Shown: piece by piece, positions 1 through 7,876 of the stretch | Position numbering within the stretch: position 1 is the first letter of the stretch | Layout of the letters: each line of letters opens with the position of its first letter | NCBI GenBank assembly: GCA_903888485.1 | Contig: CAISTS010000050.1 | Span: forward strand, 1-64,000 | DNA from: an uncultured bacterium | Lineage (GTDB): Bacteria > Pseudomonadota > Alphaproteobacteria > Rhodospirillales > Rhodospirillaceae | Direction: 5' to 3' | DNA length: 64,000 bases | Translations under genes and position numbers: made by a program | Notes under the pieces: generated by a model | Databases searched by the model: none | What the model saw: the letters and a program-made list of their open reading frames with translations, nothing else | Told to the model about the DNA's origin: nothing

Positions 1-536
1 AAGCGCTGGAACTGAAACCCGTCGGGCATCACCGGCGGCGCTGCTGGGCGCACCACGGCGCGCAGGCTGATGCGCTGACCTACGGCGGGCAAACCGTGCG
101 ATTGCGGGATCGAAATGCGCAACCTCTTCGGTGTTTCGCGCGCCGGCAGATCGGGCAGCGTGAAGTTGGCGAGCACGATCCGGTTGCCGGCGGCGCGCTT
201 CTCAGCCTCCACCACATCGGCGGTGATCGTCAGGGCCCGGCTTTCGCGCTCCAGCAGCGGCGTCGCCACCCGCGCCGCGCGGCACTCCGCCGCGCCGTGG
301 CCGAGGGCAACCGCCATCACTCCCAGAGCGGCAAACGCCGAAACCGGCGCACGCCGGCGAAACGGGTAAAGCGCCGCACCGCCCGCCATAAGGCCGAGCG
401 TCACGCCCGTACTGGGATCTTCATGCCAAGCGAAGAACAGCGCCGCCCCGGCGCCGAAGGCCACCACCAGCCAGATGAAGGAGCGGTCGGCTTGCTTTGC
501 GACCTCTTCGCGCAGCGCTTGGATCCAACGCTTCAC
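1..536 (-). CDS. comEC: ComEC/Rec2 family DNA-uptake channel protein, N-terminal part (cut by window edge)
   Basis: About 178 N-terminal residues are visible; the gene runs off the left edge. The translation has three hydrophobic segments near residues 18-37, 43-57 and 65-80. They are followed by a soluble stretch (ALTITADVVEAEKR, then LRISIP and RISLRAVVRP) ending in a PDGFQFQR-type motif, which matches the DUF4131 region in front of the ComEC channel domain. ComEC forms the inner-membrane channel for single-stranded DNA in natural transformation. A GTG at 536 is the only in-frame start I found after the last upstream region without a start; the frame stays open further upstream but offers no ATG. 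It is divergent from the hydrolase-gltX pair, a common alphaproteobacterial arrangement. The identification rests on the N-terminal domain and context only. Confidence 0.75.
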   Translation of the reverse strand, partial: MKRWIQALREEVAKQADRSFIWLVVAFGAGAALFFAWHEDPSTGVTLGLMAGGAALYPFRRRAPVSAFAALGVMAVALGHGAAECRAARVATPLLERESRALTITADVVEAEKRAAGNRIVLANFTLPDLPARETPKRLRISIPQSHGLPAVGQRISLRAVVRPAAPPVMPDGFQFQR

Positions 537-614
537 CGCCCGCCCCCGAGCCTTGTCCCACCCCTGCCCATAAGCTAAACCAAAGCCATATCTCTCTCCA
601 AGGAGGTCCCGACA

Positions 615-1463
615 ATGGCTCCGGTTAGACGCGATGTTCTTGCTATGGGCGCCGCCGCGACGGCGATGGCCGCCACTTCAGGCGTGTTCGCGCAGACCAG
701 CGCAGGGGAAGTCAAAAACGGGTTCTATGAGAAGGGCAAAGTCCGCATCCGCTATCAGGAGGTGGGCTCCGGCTTTCCGCTGCTCGCCACGCCCGGGGGC
801 GGGCTCAACTCGAAAATCGCCGCTTGGCCGACCGCAGTCATCAACGTGATGGAGCACTTCAAGAACGACTTCCGCGTCATCACCATGGACCAGCGCAACG
901 CCGCCGGCGGCGAGTCCACAGGTCCCATCCCGGTCGATAATCCGTGGGACGCCTTCGCCGACGACCAGCTGGGGCTCATGACCCATCTCGGCATCGACAA
1001 ATTCTTCTACTTCGGAAACTGCATCGGCGGCGGTTTTGGGCTGAAGCTGATGGAGCGCGCACCGCAACGGGTTGTGGCCAGCGTGCTCAGTCAGCCCTTC
1101 GGCAATCTTCCGGAGAAGCCGGACATTCTCGTCGAACTGAGCCGCAACAGCTGGGGCGCCGAGTATCGCAAGAACAATCCCAACGTGTCGGCGGAAACCA
1201 TCGAGAAGTACCTGCACAACCTCTTCCGCGTCCGGCCCGACTTTGTCTATGCCGTATCGCGTGAGTCTGTCCGTACCATCCAGACACCCATCCTGGTGCT
1301 TCCCGACTCTATCGACTTCCACCCCTATCAAATCTCCGTCGACATCGCGTCGCTGGCGCCCAATGCCGACTTCAACGTCTACCCGTGGAAAGATCCGCCC
1401 GAGCTGAAGGCCCGGACGATCAACCGCGTGCGCAAATTCCTGAAGGCTCACCAACCCGCATGA
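615..1463 (+). CDS. Exported alpha/beta hydrolase with cysteine at the nucleophile elbow
   Basis: This is a 282-residue protein with a Tat-like signal peptide: RR at residues 5-6 in RRDVLAMGAAA, and a probable cleavage after VFA near residue 26. The fold is alpha/beta hydrolase. A nucleophile elbow, GNCIGG at residues 134-139, carries Cys136 where most members have Ser, as in dienelactone hydrolases. An oxyanion-hole-like TPGGG lies near residue 59, and the acid and His candidates lie in LPDSIDFHPY (Asp231/Asp234, His236). No second catalytic His is obvious near the C-terminus. The start has a near-perfect Shine-Dalgarno AAGGAGGT at 600-607, seven bases before the ATG. The stop overlaps the gltX start as ATGA, implying translational coupling. 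The substrate is unknown. Confidence 0.8.
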   Translation: MAPVRRDVLAMGAAATAMAATSGVFAQTSAGEVKNGFYEKGKVRIRYQEVGSGFPLLATPGGGLNSKIAAWPTAVINVMEHFKNDFRVITMDQRNAAGGESTGPIPVDNPWDAFADDQLGLMTHLGIDKFFYFGNCIGGGFGLKLMERAPQRVVASVLSQPFGNLPEKPDILVELSRNSWGAEYRKNNPNVSAETIEKYLHNLFRVRPDFVYAVSRESVRTIQTPILVLPDSIDFHPYQISVDIASLAPNADFNVYPWKDPPELKARTINRVRKFLKAHQPA

Positions 1464-2851
1464 CCATCGTTACCCGTTTTGCGCCCTCGCCCACCGGTTA
1501 CCTGCACATCGGCGGCGTCCGTACGGCGTTGTTCAACTACCTCTATTCCAAGCACACCGGCGGCAAGTTCCTCCTGCGCATCGAGGATACTGACCGCGCG
1601 CGTTCGACGCCCGAGGCCGTGGATGCCATCATCGCCGGCCTGCGCTGGATCGGACTCGATTGGGATGGTGAGACCGTATTCCAGTCTAAGCAGGTGGATC
1701 GCCATCGCGCCGCCGCCGAGCAATTGCTGGCCGAGGGCAAAGCCTACAAGTGCTACGCCACGCCAGAAGAGCTCACCGCCATGCGCGAGGAGCAGAAGGC
1801 CAAAGGCTTGCAGCCGCGCTACGACGGACGCTGGCGCGACAAGGCCCCATCCAATAGCCAGTCCGGCCAGCCCTACGCCGTGCGCTTCAAGGCACCGCAA
1901 GAGGGCGAAACCGTCATCCACGATCTGGTGCAAGGCGCAGTCACCGTCGCCAATGCCCAACTGGACGACATGATCCTGCTGCGCTCCGACGGCACACCGA
2001 CATATATGTTGTCTGTTGTGGTCGACGATATCGACATGGGCATCACCCATGTCATCCGCGGCGACGACCACCTCAACAACGCCTTCCGCCAGTATCAGTT
2101 GATCGTGGCCCTCGGCCATGCCGCGCCGGCTTACGCGCATATTCCGCTGATCCACGGCGCGGACGGCGCGAAATTGTCCAAGCGTCACGGCGCGGTGGGC
2201 GTCGAATTCTACCGCGACAACGGCTTTCTGCCGGAAGCCTTGCGCAATTATCTCCTGCGCCTCGGCTGGAGCCACGGCGACGACGAGATCATTTCCGATG
2301 CACAAGCCATTGAGTGGTTCGACATCACCGATGTGAACCGCGGCGCGGCGCGCTTCGACATGGACAAGCTGACGGCCCTCAACGGCCACTACATCCGCCA
2401 GACCGATGTCGCGCGGCTTGTAGAACTCATGCAGCCGTTCATGACCGCGCCCCTGACCGACGAAACCCGGCTCCGCCTCAAGCAAGGCATGCCGGGGCTA
2501 AAGACCCGCGCCAAGACGCTGAAGGAACTGGCCGAGGTATCCCAGTTTTACGTCCGCCCGCGCCCCATTCCCCTGGATGACAAAGCCAAAGCCATCCTGT
2601 CCGAGGGCGGGCGCGCCGACCTGGCCGGCATGATCCCGGCGCTCTCCGGCCAAGCCGCCTGGGCCGCCCCGGCCCTCGAAGCCTGGGCCAAGGCCTACGG
2701 CGAGCAGGCCGGCCTGAAGCTTGGCAAGGTCATGGCCCCCTTACGGGCCGCCTTATGCGGCTCGACCGCCTCGCCCTCCATGTTCGAAGTCATGGAAGTC
2801 CTTGGCAAAGACGAGACTTTGGCCCGTCTGCGGGACAGCGCAAGCGCCTGA
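1460..2851 (+). CDS. gltX: Glutamyl-tRNA synthetase
   Basis: This is a class I aminoacyl-tRNA synthetase that charges tRNA-Glu with glutamate in the cytoplasm. The 463-residue product has the HIGH-type signature in PSPTGYLHIGG (His16) and the KMSKS-type loop as KLSKRHG starting at Lys238. An anticodon-binding helical domain fills the C-terminal third. The open frame extends upstream, but the ATG at 1460 gives the canonical start MTIVTRFAPSPTG, so I use it. It overlaps the upstream hydrolase by four bases. gltA follows 127 bp downstream with its own promoter. Alphaproteobacteria often carry a second GltX that discriminates tRNA-Glu from tRNA-Gln; which type this is cannot be told from sequence alone. 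Confidence 0.97.
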   Translation: MTIVTRFAPSPTGYLHIGGVRTALFNYLYSKHTGGKFLLRIEDTDRARSTPEAVDAIIAGLRWIGLDWDGETVFQSKQVDRHRAAAEQLLAEGKAYKCYATPEELTAMREEQKAKGLQPRYDGRWRDKAPSNSQSGQPYAVRFKAPQEGETVIHDLVQGAVTVANAQLDDMILLRSDGTPTYMLSVVVDDIDMGITHVIRGDDHLNNAFRQYQLIVALGHAAPAYAHIPLIHGADGAKLSKRHGAVGVEFYRDNGFLPEALRNYLLRLGWSHGDDEIISDAQAIEWFDITDVNRGAARFDMDKLTALNGHYIRQTDVARLVELMQPFMTAPLTDETRLRLKQGMPGLKTRAKTLKELAEVSQFYVRPRPIPLDDKAKAILSEGGRADLAGMIPALSGQAAWAAPALEAWAKAYGEQAGLKLGKVMAPLRAALCGSTASPSMFEVMEVLGKDETLARLRDSASA

Positions 2852-2879
2852 TTCTGGCCCCATTTTCCGCCTGCGGACG

Positions 2880-2909
2880 TTGCTTTGGCTCTGTTTTCCG
2901 GGCTATAAG
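2880..2909 (+). promoter_or_regulatory. Putative sigma-70-type promoter for gltA
   Basis: TTGCTT at 2880-2885 and TATAAG at 2904-2909 are separated by 18 bp. They lie 70 bases before the gltA GTG in the gltX-gltA gap. Sequence match only; no transcription start is known. Confidence 0.45.
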
Positions 2910-2978
2910 CAGTGCAGCATAGGGGCGTCCCTCGGGGTATGCGGAAGGGGACGTCCGTAACAAGAAAGGGACCAATCC

Positions 2979-4274
2979 GTGTCGAAAACAGTCACCCTGA
3001 AGGATGATCAATCCGGCAAGTCGTGGAAATTCCCCGTCATGAGCGGGACGACCGGACCTGACGTTGTAGATATCCGCAAGTTCTACGCCGAGACCGACAT
3101 GTTCACTTACGACCCGGGCTTCACGTCCACGGGGTCGTGCGAGTCAAAGATCACCTTCATCGATGGCGACAAGGGCGTCCTCTTGCATCGCGGCTACGCG
3201 ATCGAGGACCTGGCCGAGAAATGTAACTTCGAGGAAGTCTGCTACCTCCTTCTGAACGGCGAACTGCCGAACGCCAAAACCAAGAAGCAGTTCGAGCGCG
3301 ACATCACCCTGCACACGATGCTGCACGAGCAGTTCCACAACTTCTACTCGGGCTTCCGCCGCGATGCGCACCCGATGGCCGTGATGTGCGGCGTCGTCGG
3401 CGCGCTTTCGGCCTTCTATCATGACAGTCTGGACATCACGAACCCCGATCACCGCCGCATCTCCAGCTATCGCCTGATCGCGAAGATGCCGACGATCGCT
3501 TCGTGGGCCTTCAAGTATTCGCTGGGCCAGCCCTTCATCTATCCGCGCAACGATTTGGGCTACGCCGAAAACTTCCTCTACATGATGTTCGCGACGCCCT
3601 GCGAGGACTACGAGGTCAATCCGATCCTCGCGAAAGCCATGGACCGCATCCTCATCCTGCACGCCGACCACGAACAGAACGCCTCGACCTCGACCGTGCG
3701 CCTCGCCGGTTCGTCGGGCGCGAACCCCTTCGCCTGCATCGCGGCCGGTATCGCTTCGCTTTGGGGCCCTGCCCACGGCGGCGCCAACGAAGCCGTGCTG
3801 ACGATGCTGAAGGAAATCGGCGACAAAAAGCGCATCCCCGAGTTCGTCAAGCGCGCCAAGGACAAGAACGACAACTTCCGCCTCATGGGCTTCGGCCACC
3901 GCGTCTACAAGAACTACGATCCGCGCGCGCGCATCATGGCGCGCACATGCAGCGAAGTGCTCAGCGAGCTCAAGATCAAGAACAACCCGCTGCTCGACAT
4001 CGCCGTCGAACTCGAGCGCATCGCCCTCGAGGACGACTACTTCATCGAGAAGAAGCTGTACCCGAACGTCGACTTCTACTCGGGCATCATCTTCCAGGCC
4101 ATGGGCATCCCGACGGCCATGTTCACCGCGCTCTTCGCCCTCGCCCGCACCGTCGGCTGGATCGCCCAGTGGCGCGAGATGATCGAAGACCCGCAGCAGA
4201 AGATCGGCCGGCCGCGCCAGCTCTACACGGGCCAGACCAAGCGCAAGTTCACGCCGCTGGCCAGCCGGAAGTAG
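2979..4274 (+). CDS. gltA: Citrate synthase
   Basis: Condenses oxaloacetate and acetyl-CoA to citrate, the entry step of the TCA cycle. The 431-residue length and N-terminal extension match the hexameric type II enzymes of Gram-negative bacteria. Visible active-site motifs are [10 protein letters not shown] (His231 in the DHEQ segment), GPAHGGAN (His266), [14 protein letters not shown] and LEDDYF, which carries the catalytic Asp region. The start is a GTG preceded by an AAGAAAGGGA Shine-Dalgarno; the next residues, SKTVTLKD, are typical of the family. The gene has its own candidate promoter upstream and a strong Rho-independent terminator directly downstream, so it is probably monocistronic. 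Confidence 0.97.
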   Translation: MSKTVTLKDDQSGKSWKFPVMSGTTGPDVVDIRKFYAETDMFTYDPGFTSTGSCESKITFIDGDKGVLLHRGYAIEDLAEKCNFEEVCYLLLNGELPNAKTKKQFERDITLHTMLHEQFHNFYSGFRRDAHPMAVMCGVVGALSAFYHDSLDITNPDHRRISSYRLIAKMPTIASWAFKYSLGQPFIYPRNDLGYAENFLYMMFATPCEDYEVNPILAKAMDRILILHADHEQNASTSTVRLAGSSGANPFACIAAGIASLWGPAHGGANEAVLTMLKEIGDKKRIPEFVKRAKDKNDNFRLMGFGHRVYKNYDPRARIMARTCSEVLSELKIKNNPLLDIAVELERIALEDDYFIEKKLYPNVDFYSGIIFQAMGIPTAMFTALFALARTVGWIAQWREMIEDPQQKIGRPRQLYTGQTKRKFTPLASRK

Positions 4275-4296
4275 TCCGGAACGATGCGAGAAATGC

Positions 4297-4331
4297 AAAA
4301 CGGCGCAGAGCAATCTGCGCCGCTTTTGTTT
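4297..4331 (+). terminator. Rho-independent terminator after gltA
   Basis: A 9-bp perfect stem, CGGCGCAGA (4301-4309) with TCTGCGCCG (4314-4322), has a GCAA tetraloop and is followed by CTTTTGTTT. An A-tract lies in front. It sits 26 bases after the gltA stop. Confidence 0.85.
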
Positions 4332-4341
4332 GGAGGATGTG

Positions 4342-4860
4342 ATGTTGCGATCTCTTTTTGCCGTCCTCGTTGTTATCTGCATCGCAGCTTGCTCAGAGAG
4401 CAACGAGCGAGGCTTGGGACCAACCAGCCTTGCGCCTGTGCGCATCGGCATGACGCATGTGGAGGCGGCCAAGGCGCTGGGCGTGACGCTGACGCCGCAA
4501 GGGGAGGGTGAAGAAGAGTCTTGCTGGTATACGCACCGCGCCGACACCCAGCCGGGGACTTTCGTCGACTACATGGTGATCGACGGCCATATCGCGCGCA
4601 TCGATGTCCATACCATCGATGTCAAAACCGCCCAAGGCATCGGAACCGGCGCAACGTTGGCCGAAGTGCAGGAGAAGTACGCCGGGCCCCGGCTGACGGT
4701 GACACCGCATAAGTACGCCGACGCACCGCGCAGCCACTATGTTCGCCTGGCCGACCTCGAACCCAGCCGAGGGATCGTGTTCGAAGTGGTAGATGGAAAA
4801 GTCGTATCCATGCGCGGCGGGCGTATTCCCGAGATCGATTGGGTCGAGGGCTGCTCGTAG
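4342..4860 (+). CDS. Small lipoprotein with duplicated BamE/BLIP-like module
   Basis: A 172-residue protein starting MLRSLFAVLVVICIAAC. The IAAC lipobox puts the lipid-modified cysteine at residue 17, so it should be anchored in the envelope after Sec export. The mature part holds two halves with BamE/SmpA-like patterns, VRIGMTHVEAAKALG and IGTGATLAEVQEKY. It ends in a conserved-looking RGGRIPEIDWVEGC with a terminal cysteine that may pair with Cys60 of SCWY. The ATG at 4342 is chosen over the in-frame TTG at 4330 because GGAG lies six bases in front of it. The family occurs in many proteobacteria as a conserved hypothetical; no function is known to me. Confidence 0.75.
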   Translation: MLRSLFAVLVVICIAACSESNERGLGPTSLAPVRIGMTHVEAAKALGVTLTPQGEGEEESCWYTHRADTQPGTFVDYMVIDGHIARIDVHTIDVKTAQGIGTGATLAEVQEKYAGPRLTVTPHKYADAPRSHYVRLADLEPSRGIVFEVVDGKVVSMRGGRIPEIDWVEGCS

Positions 4861-4873
4861 GGGAACCGCCGTC

Positions 4874-5344
4874 ATGGCCTCCTTTCTCATTCGCCCGTTT
4901 CGGCCCACCGACCTCGCGGGCATTTTCACGGCCCGGAGCAGCGCCATCCGCGACATCTGCGCGCGCGACTACAATCCGGCACAGATCGCAGCTTGGGCGG
5001 ACAACTGGGACGACCCGGTGAAACAGCTCCCGCGCTTCAGCAACAGCAAAACCTGGGTGGCGGAAGTCCGCGGGCTCATTGTGGGCTTCACCAACCTCGT
5101 CGGTGACGGCTATGTCGACACCCTGTACGTTCACGGCGCCCATCAGGGATGCGGCATGGCGTCGGGGTTGTTGCAGGCGCTGGAGGCCGCGGCGCGGGTC
5201 CAAGGTCTTAACCGCCTACACTCCGAGGTCAGCATCACGGCGCGGCCTTTCTTTGAGCGCCGCGGCTTCACCGTGGTGACGCCCCAGACAGTGACCAGCA
5301 ACGGCCAGCAATACCTTAATTTCCGTATGGAGAAGCGGCTGTAG
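4874..5344 (+). CDS. GNAT-family N-acetyltransferase
   Basis: A 156-residue single-domain GNAT protein. It has the acetyl-CoA binding pattern LYVHGAHQGCGMASGLLQALE (the QGCGMA loop corresponds to Q/RxxGxG/A) and the C-terminal FFERRGF typical of RimI/ElaA/YafP-like enzymes. The frame is open upstream, but the ATG at 4874 places the first strand FLIRPFRPTD at the N-terminus as usual. It lies 13 bases after the lipoprotein stop, so the two are probably co-transcribed. The acceptor substrate cannot be predicted. Confidence 0.85.
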   Translation: MASFLIRPFRPTDLAGIFTARSSAIRDICARDYNPAQIAAWADNWDDPVKQLPRFSNSKTWVAEVRGLIVGFTNLVGDGYVDTLYVHGAHQGCGMASGLLQALEAAARVQGLNRLHSEVSITARPFFERRGFTVVTPQTVTSNGQQYLNFRMEKRL

Positions 5345-5395
5345 CGCCGTGCAACGCGTGACGCTACTCTCGCGTTGGTAGCCGGGAGCACGACG

Positions 5396-5692
5396 ATGGA
5401 CATCACCCGCATTGGCGCATCTGGGCTGATCGCCGCCGGTCAGGCGGTGGCGGTGCGCGCTAACAATGTCGTCAATGCCCAGACGCCACAGTTCCGCCCC
5501 CTCGCCCCGGTATTCTCGCCCATCAACAGCGGCGGGGGCGTGGCGCTGTTCACGCAGCGCGTCGATCAGCAAGTCAATGTCTTGCGCGAGTCCGTGGGCT
5601 TCATGGCGGCAGCACAGCAGTACAAGGCCGCCGCCAACATCATGCGCCGCAGCGAAGAGCTGGCCGGCGCGTTCCTACGCGCCATCGGCTAA
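5396..5692 (+). CDS. Orphan FlgC-like flagellar rod-domain protein
   Basis: A 98-residue protein. The N-terminus MDITRIGASGLIAAGQAV with NNVVNAQTP matches the flagellar basal-body rod motif, and the C-terminus VGFMAAAQQYKAAANIMRRSEE matches the Flg_bbr_C motif, both as seen in FlgC, FlgB and hook proteins. It is much shorter than FlgC (about 135 residues), because the central domain is replaced by a short SPINSGGG linker. No other flagellar gene is in the window. The ATG at 5396 with GGGAG in front is preferred to the upstream frame extension. Its stop overlaps the convergent receptor stub by three bases. It may be a minor rod-related protein or a relic; the function is not established. Confidence 0.65.
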   Translation: MDITRIGASGLIAAGQAVAVRANNVVNAQTPQFRPLAPVFSPINSGGGVALFTQRVDQQVNVLRESVGFMAAAQQYKAAANIMRRSEELAGAFLRAIG

Positions 5693-5888
5693 TAGCGGGC
5701 TTTCAACGTCACGCGGATCTGGCGCGGCTCCACCGGGTGGAAGTGGATTTCCTCATTGGGTGCGGCTGTCGGCGTGATGCGCGATTCGTAGGCGTAGTCG
5801 ATGTCGTGGTCGCGCCGGTCCAGCAGATTGAAGATATCGGCACGCGGCGCGTCACCAAGGCGGAATGTAGCACCCTGGCGATACTTTA
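5689..5888 (-). pseudogene. 3' stub of a TonB-dependent receptor
   Basis: Minus-strand frame ending in TAG at 5689. Its last 60 or so residues read as the final beta-strands of a TonB-dependent outer-membrane receptor: a DIFNLLDRRDHDIDY motif, then EEIHFHPVEPRQIRVTL, and a terminal aromatic (KARY). Further upstream in this frame the translation is only a shadow of lpxB, so everything N-terminal of the last strands is missing. The stub fills the space between the lpxB stop and the stop of the flagellar-like gene. I infer a deletion remnant that cannot make a receptor. Confidence 0.6.
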
Positions 5889-7046
5889 TTACTTGCGGAT
5901 CAGGGACAGGACAGCCTGCGCACCGCGCCGGCTGGGCCGTACGCCGCCCGGCGGCGACAGCTTGGACAGAGCCGCCGCAAAGTCGGCGCGCTGCGCCACG
6001 CGGCGCATGTCGTCGCGCAGGAGAAGCCCGATGTCGTCGGCCAGGATGTCGGCGCGGCATTTGCTCTGAAGACGTTCCGGCACGGCTTCGTGCCCGACCA
6101 GGATGTTGACGAGGTTGGCGTATTTCGAGCGCGCGAACAGGCGCAGCAACATGATTGTCAGCGGATTCGCGCGATAGGCGATGACATGCGGCACGTTGGC
6201 CATGGCGAGTTCGAGCGACACCGTGCCCGACGCCGCGAGCGCGACATCGAAGGCGGCAAAGGCATCACGGCGCGCAGCATCATCCATGATCACCGTGACC
6301 GGGGCCGCCCAACCCCCGGCGGCTTCGTGCACGTAATGCGCTACGGTGTTCACCGTCGGCATGACGATATGCAGGTTGTGATACCGCTCAGCGAGCCGCG
6401 CGAGAGTTTCCTGAAACACCGGCAGCAGGCGCGTAACTTCGCTTTTGCGGCTTCCGGGCAGCACGCCGATGACGCGCGCATCCGGCGCGATGCCGTGCTG
6501 CTTGCGGAAGGCCGGACCGTCGCCCAGGCCAAAGCCGCTTTCGATGACCGGATGACCGATCCAAGTCGCGGCGAGGCCATGCTTGGTGAAATACGGCGGC
6601 TCGAACGGCAGCAGGGTCAGCAAATGGTTGATCCAGCGCGCGAGCTGTTTGGCGCGGCCGGGACGCCAGGCCCAGACTTGCGGCGCGACGCAGCGCACGC
6701 GCGGGATCGCGCTGCCGCGCTTGGTCAGGCGCTCATGCACGCGGCCGGTAAATCCCCAGGAATCGATGGTCAGCAGAACGTCGGGCGCATTGGCCTCGAT
6801 GTCTTTGATGGTCGCGGCAACGCGCTTCAGCACCATGCGCGCTTTGGGCAGCACCTCGAAGACGCCGATGAGCGCGAGGTCTTTCACGTCGAAGAGGCTG
6901 GTGAGCCCGGCCGCCTGCATCATCGGTCCGCCGACGCCGGCGAAGCGCACCGCGCCGCCGGTTTCCTCGCGCAGCGCGCCCATGAGCAGCGCGCCGAGCT
7001 GATCGCCCGAAGGCTCGCAGGCAATCAGGTAGACCAGCGGGCCCAT
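5889..7046 (-). CDS. lpxB: Lipid-A-disaccharide synthase
   Basis: A glycosyltransferase family 19 enzyme that joins UDP-2,3-diacylglucosamine and lipid X to form the lipid A disaccharide at the inner face of the membrane. The 385-residue product begins with YLIACEPSGDQLGA and GGPMMQAAGL, the family N-terminal signature. It also contains VLPGSRKSEV and the donor-site region ALAASGTVSLELAMANVPHV. The start codon follows directly on the lpxI stop (TAA then ATG). It is the last gene of the long envelope operon. Confidence 0.96.
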   Translation of the reverse strand: MGPLVYLIACEPSGDQLGALLMGALREETGGAVRFAGVGGPMMQAAGLTSLFDVKDLALIGVFEVLPKARMVLKRVAATIKDIEANAPDVLLTIDSWGFTGRVHERLTKRGSAIPRVRCVAPQVWAWRPGRAKQLARWINHLLTLLPFEPPYFTKHGLAATWIGHPVIESGFGLGDGPAFRKQHGIAPDARVIGVLPGSRKSEVTRLLPVFQETLARLAERYHNLHIVMPTVNTVAHYVHEAAGGWAAPVTVIMDDAARRDAFAAFDVALAASGTVSLELAMANVPHVIAYRANPLTIMLLRLFARSKYANLVNILVGHEAVPERLQSKCRADILADDIGLLLRDDMRRVAQRADFAAALSKLSPPGGVRPSRRGAQAVLSLIRK

Positions 7047-7868
7047 TTAAAGTTTCACGCCGACAACGAATAGACCTTCGGCATCGGCGGCGGCGGCGAT
7101 TTGCTCTGCCCCGTCGATCATCAGCGTGTTGCCGGCTTCAACCGCGATTCCACGCAGGCCCGCGGCTTTCGCATTGCGCACCGTCGTAATACCCACGACC
7201 GGCAAATCGGCGCGGCGTTCCTGCTGCGGTTTCTTGGTTTTGACCAAGACGCCGCCCGGCGCATCCATGCGCAAATCCTTGCAACGCGCGATCAGCGCAT
7301 CGGTGCCTTCGGCGGCTTCAACGCCCAGTACGATCCCCTGCTGCACGATCACCGCCTGCCCCACGTCGGCCGCGCCCAGCGCACGCGCCGCCTCGAAGCC
7401 GCGACGCATGTCGCTCAAGGCATCGTCGTCGGGTTTGTGTTTCCCCAAGACGCCTTCGGGCGCCAACAGATGCACGAGAATGGAGTCCGCGCCCACAACC
7501 TTGAAGCCTTCGCGCTCGATCTCGGCGATCACCGCCGAGAGCAAGCCGTCGTCACCGAGCGCCCGCCCGGCGATGCGGGCGAAGAACGCCGCGCCCTTCA
7601 AGTCGATCTTGAGTTCCGAGATGTTGGGGCGTTGCACGCCGCCGGCGAGCACAATCTCTTTCACCTGCGTCGCCTTCAGCGCGGCAAAGGCCTTGCCGAC
7701 GTCGCTGATCTTGAGCCAGGTATCCGCCGGCAACACGGCGGGGTCGGCGAATCCCGAGAGGCCGAGCACAAAGTGATGGCGGTGGGTGGCCTTACAGGCG
7801 GCGACCAGCAGCCCCGGAAGCGCGCCACGCCCGGCGATGATGCCGAGCTTGGGCATTTCCGTCGTCAT
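7047..7868 (-). CDS. lpxI: UDP-2,3-diacylglucosamine diphosphatase LpxI
   Basis: Hydrolyses UDP-2,3-diacylglucosamine to lipid X and UMP. LpxI is the route used by alphaproteobacteria in place of LpxH. The 273-residue product has the LpxI (DUF1009) pattern: N-terminal KLGIIAGRGALPGLLV, the central GGVQRPNISELKIDLKG and GDDGLLSAVI blocks, and a C-terminal domain with IVQQGIVLGVEAAEGTDALI, DAPGGVLVKTKKPQQERRADLPVVG and AGNTLMID. It sits between lpxA (8-nt gap) and lpxB (no gap), where LpxI was first recognised by context. The cluster therefore encodes LpxA, LpxD, LpxI and LpxB; LpxC is elsewhere. Confidence 0.95.
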   Translation of the reverse strand: MTTEMPKLGIIAGRGALPGLLVAACKATHRHHFVLGLSGFADPAVLPADTWLKISDVGKAFAALKATQVKEIVLAGGVQRPNISELKIDLKGAAFFARIAGRALGDDGLLSAVIAEIEREGFKVVGADSILVHLLAPEGVLGKHKPDDDALSDMRRGFEAARALGAADVGQAVIVQQGIVLGVEAAEGTDALIARCKDLRMDAPGGVLVKTKKPQQERRADLPVVGITTVRNAKAAGLRGIAVEAGNTLMIDGAEQIAAAADAEGLFVVGVKL

Positions 7869-7876
7869 GGGGGTGA

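Noticed and set aside
3144-4547. 467-codon minus-strand open frame across gltA
   Set aside because: Runs through gltA, its terminator and the next gene; low-complexity Arg/Val/Asp composition.
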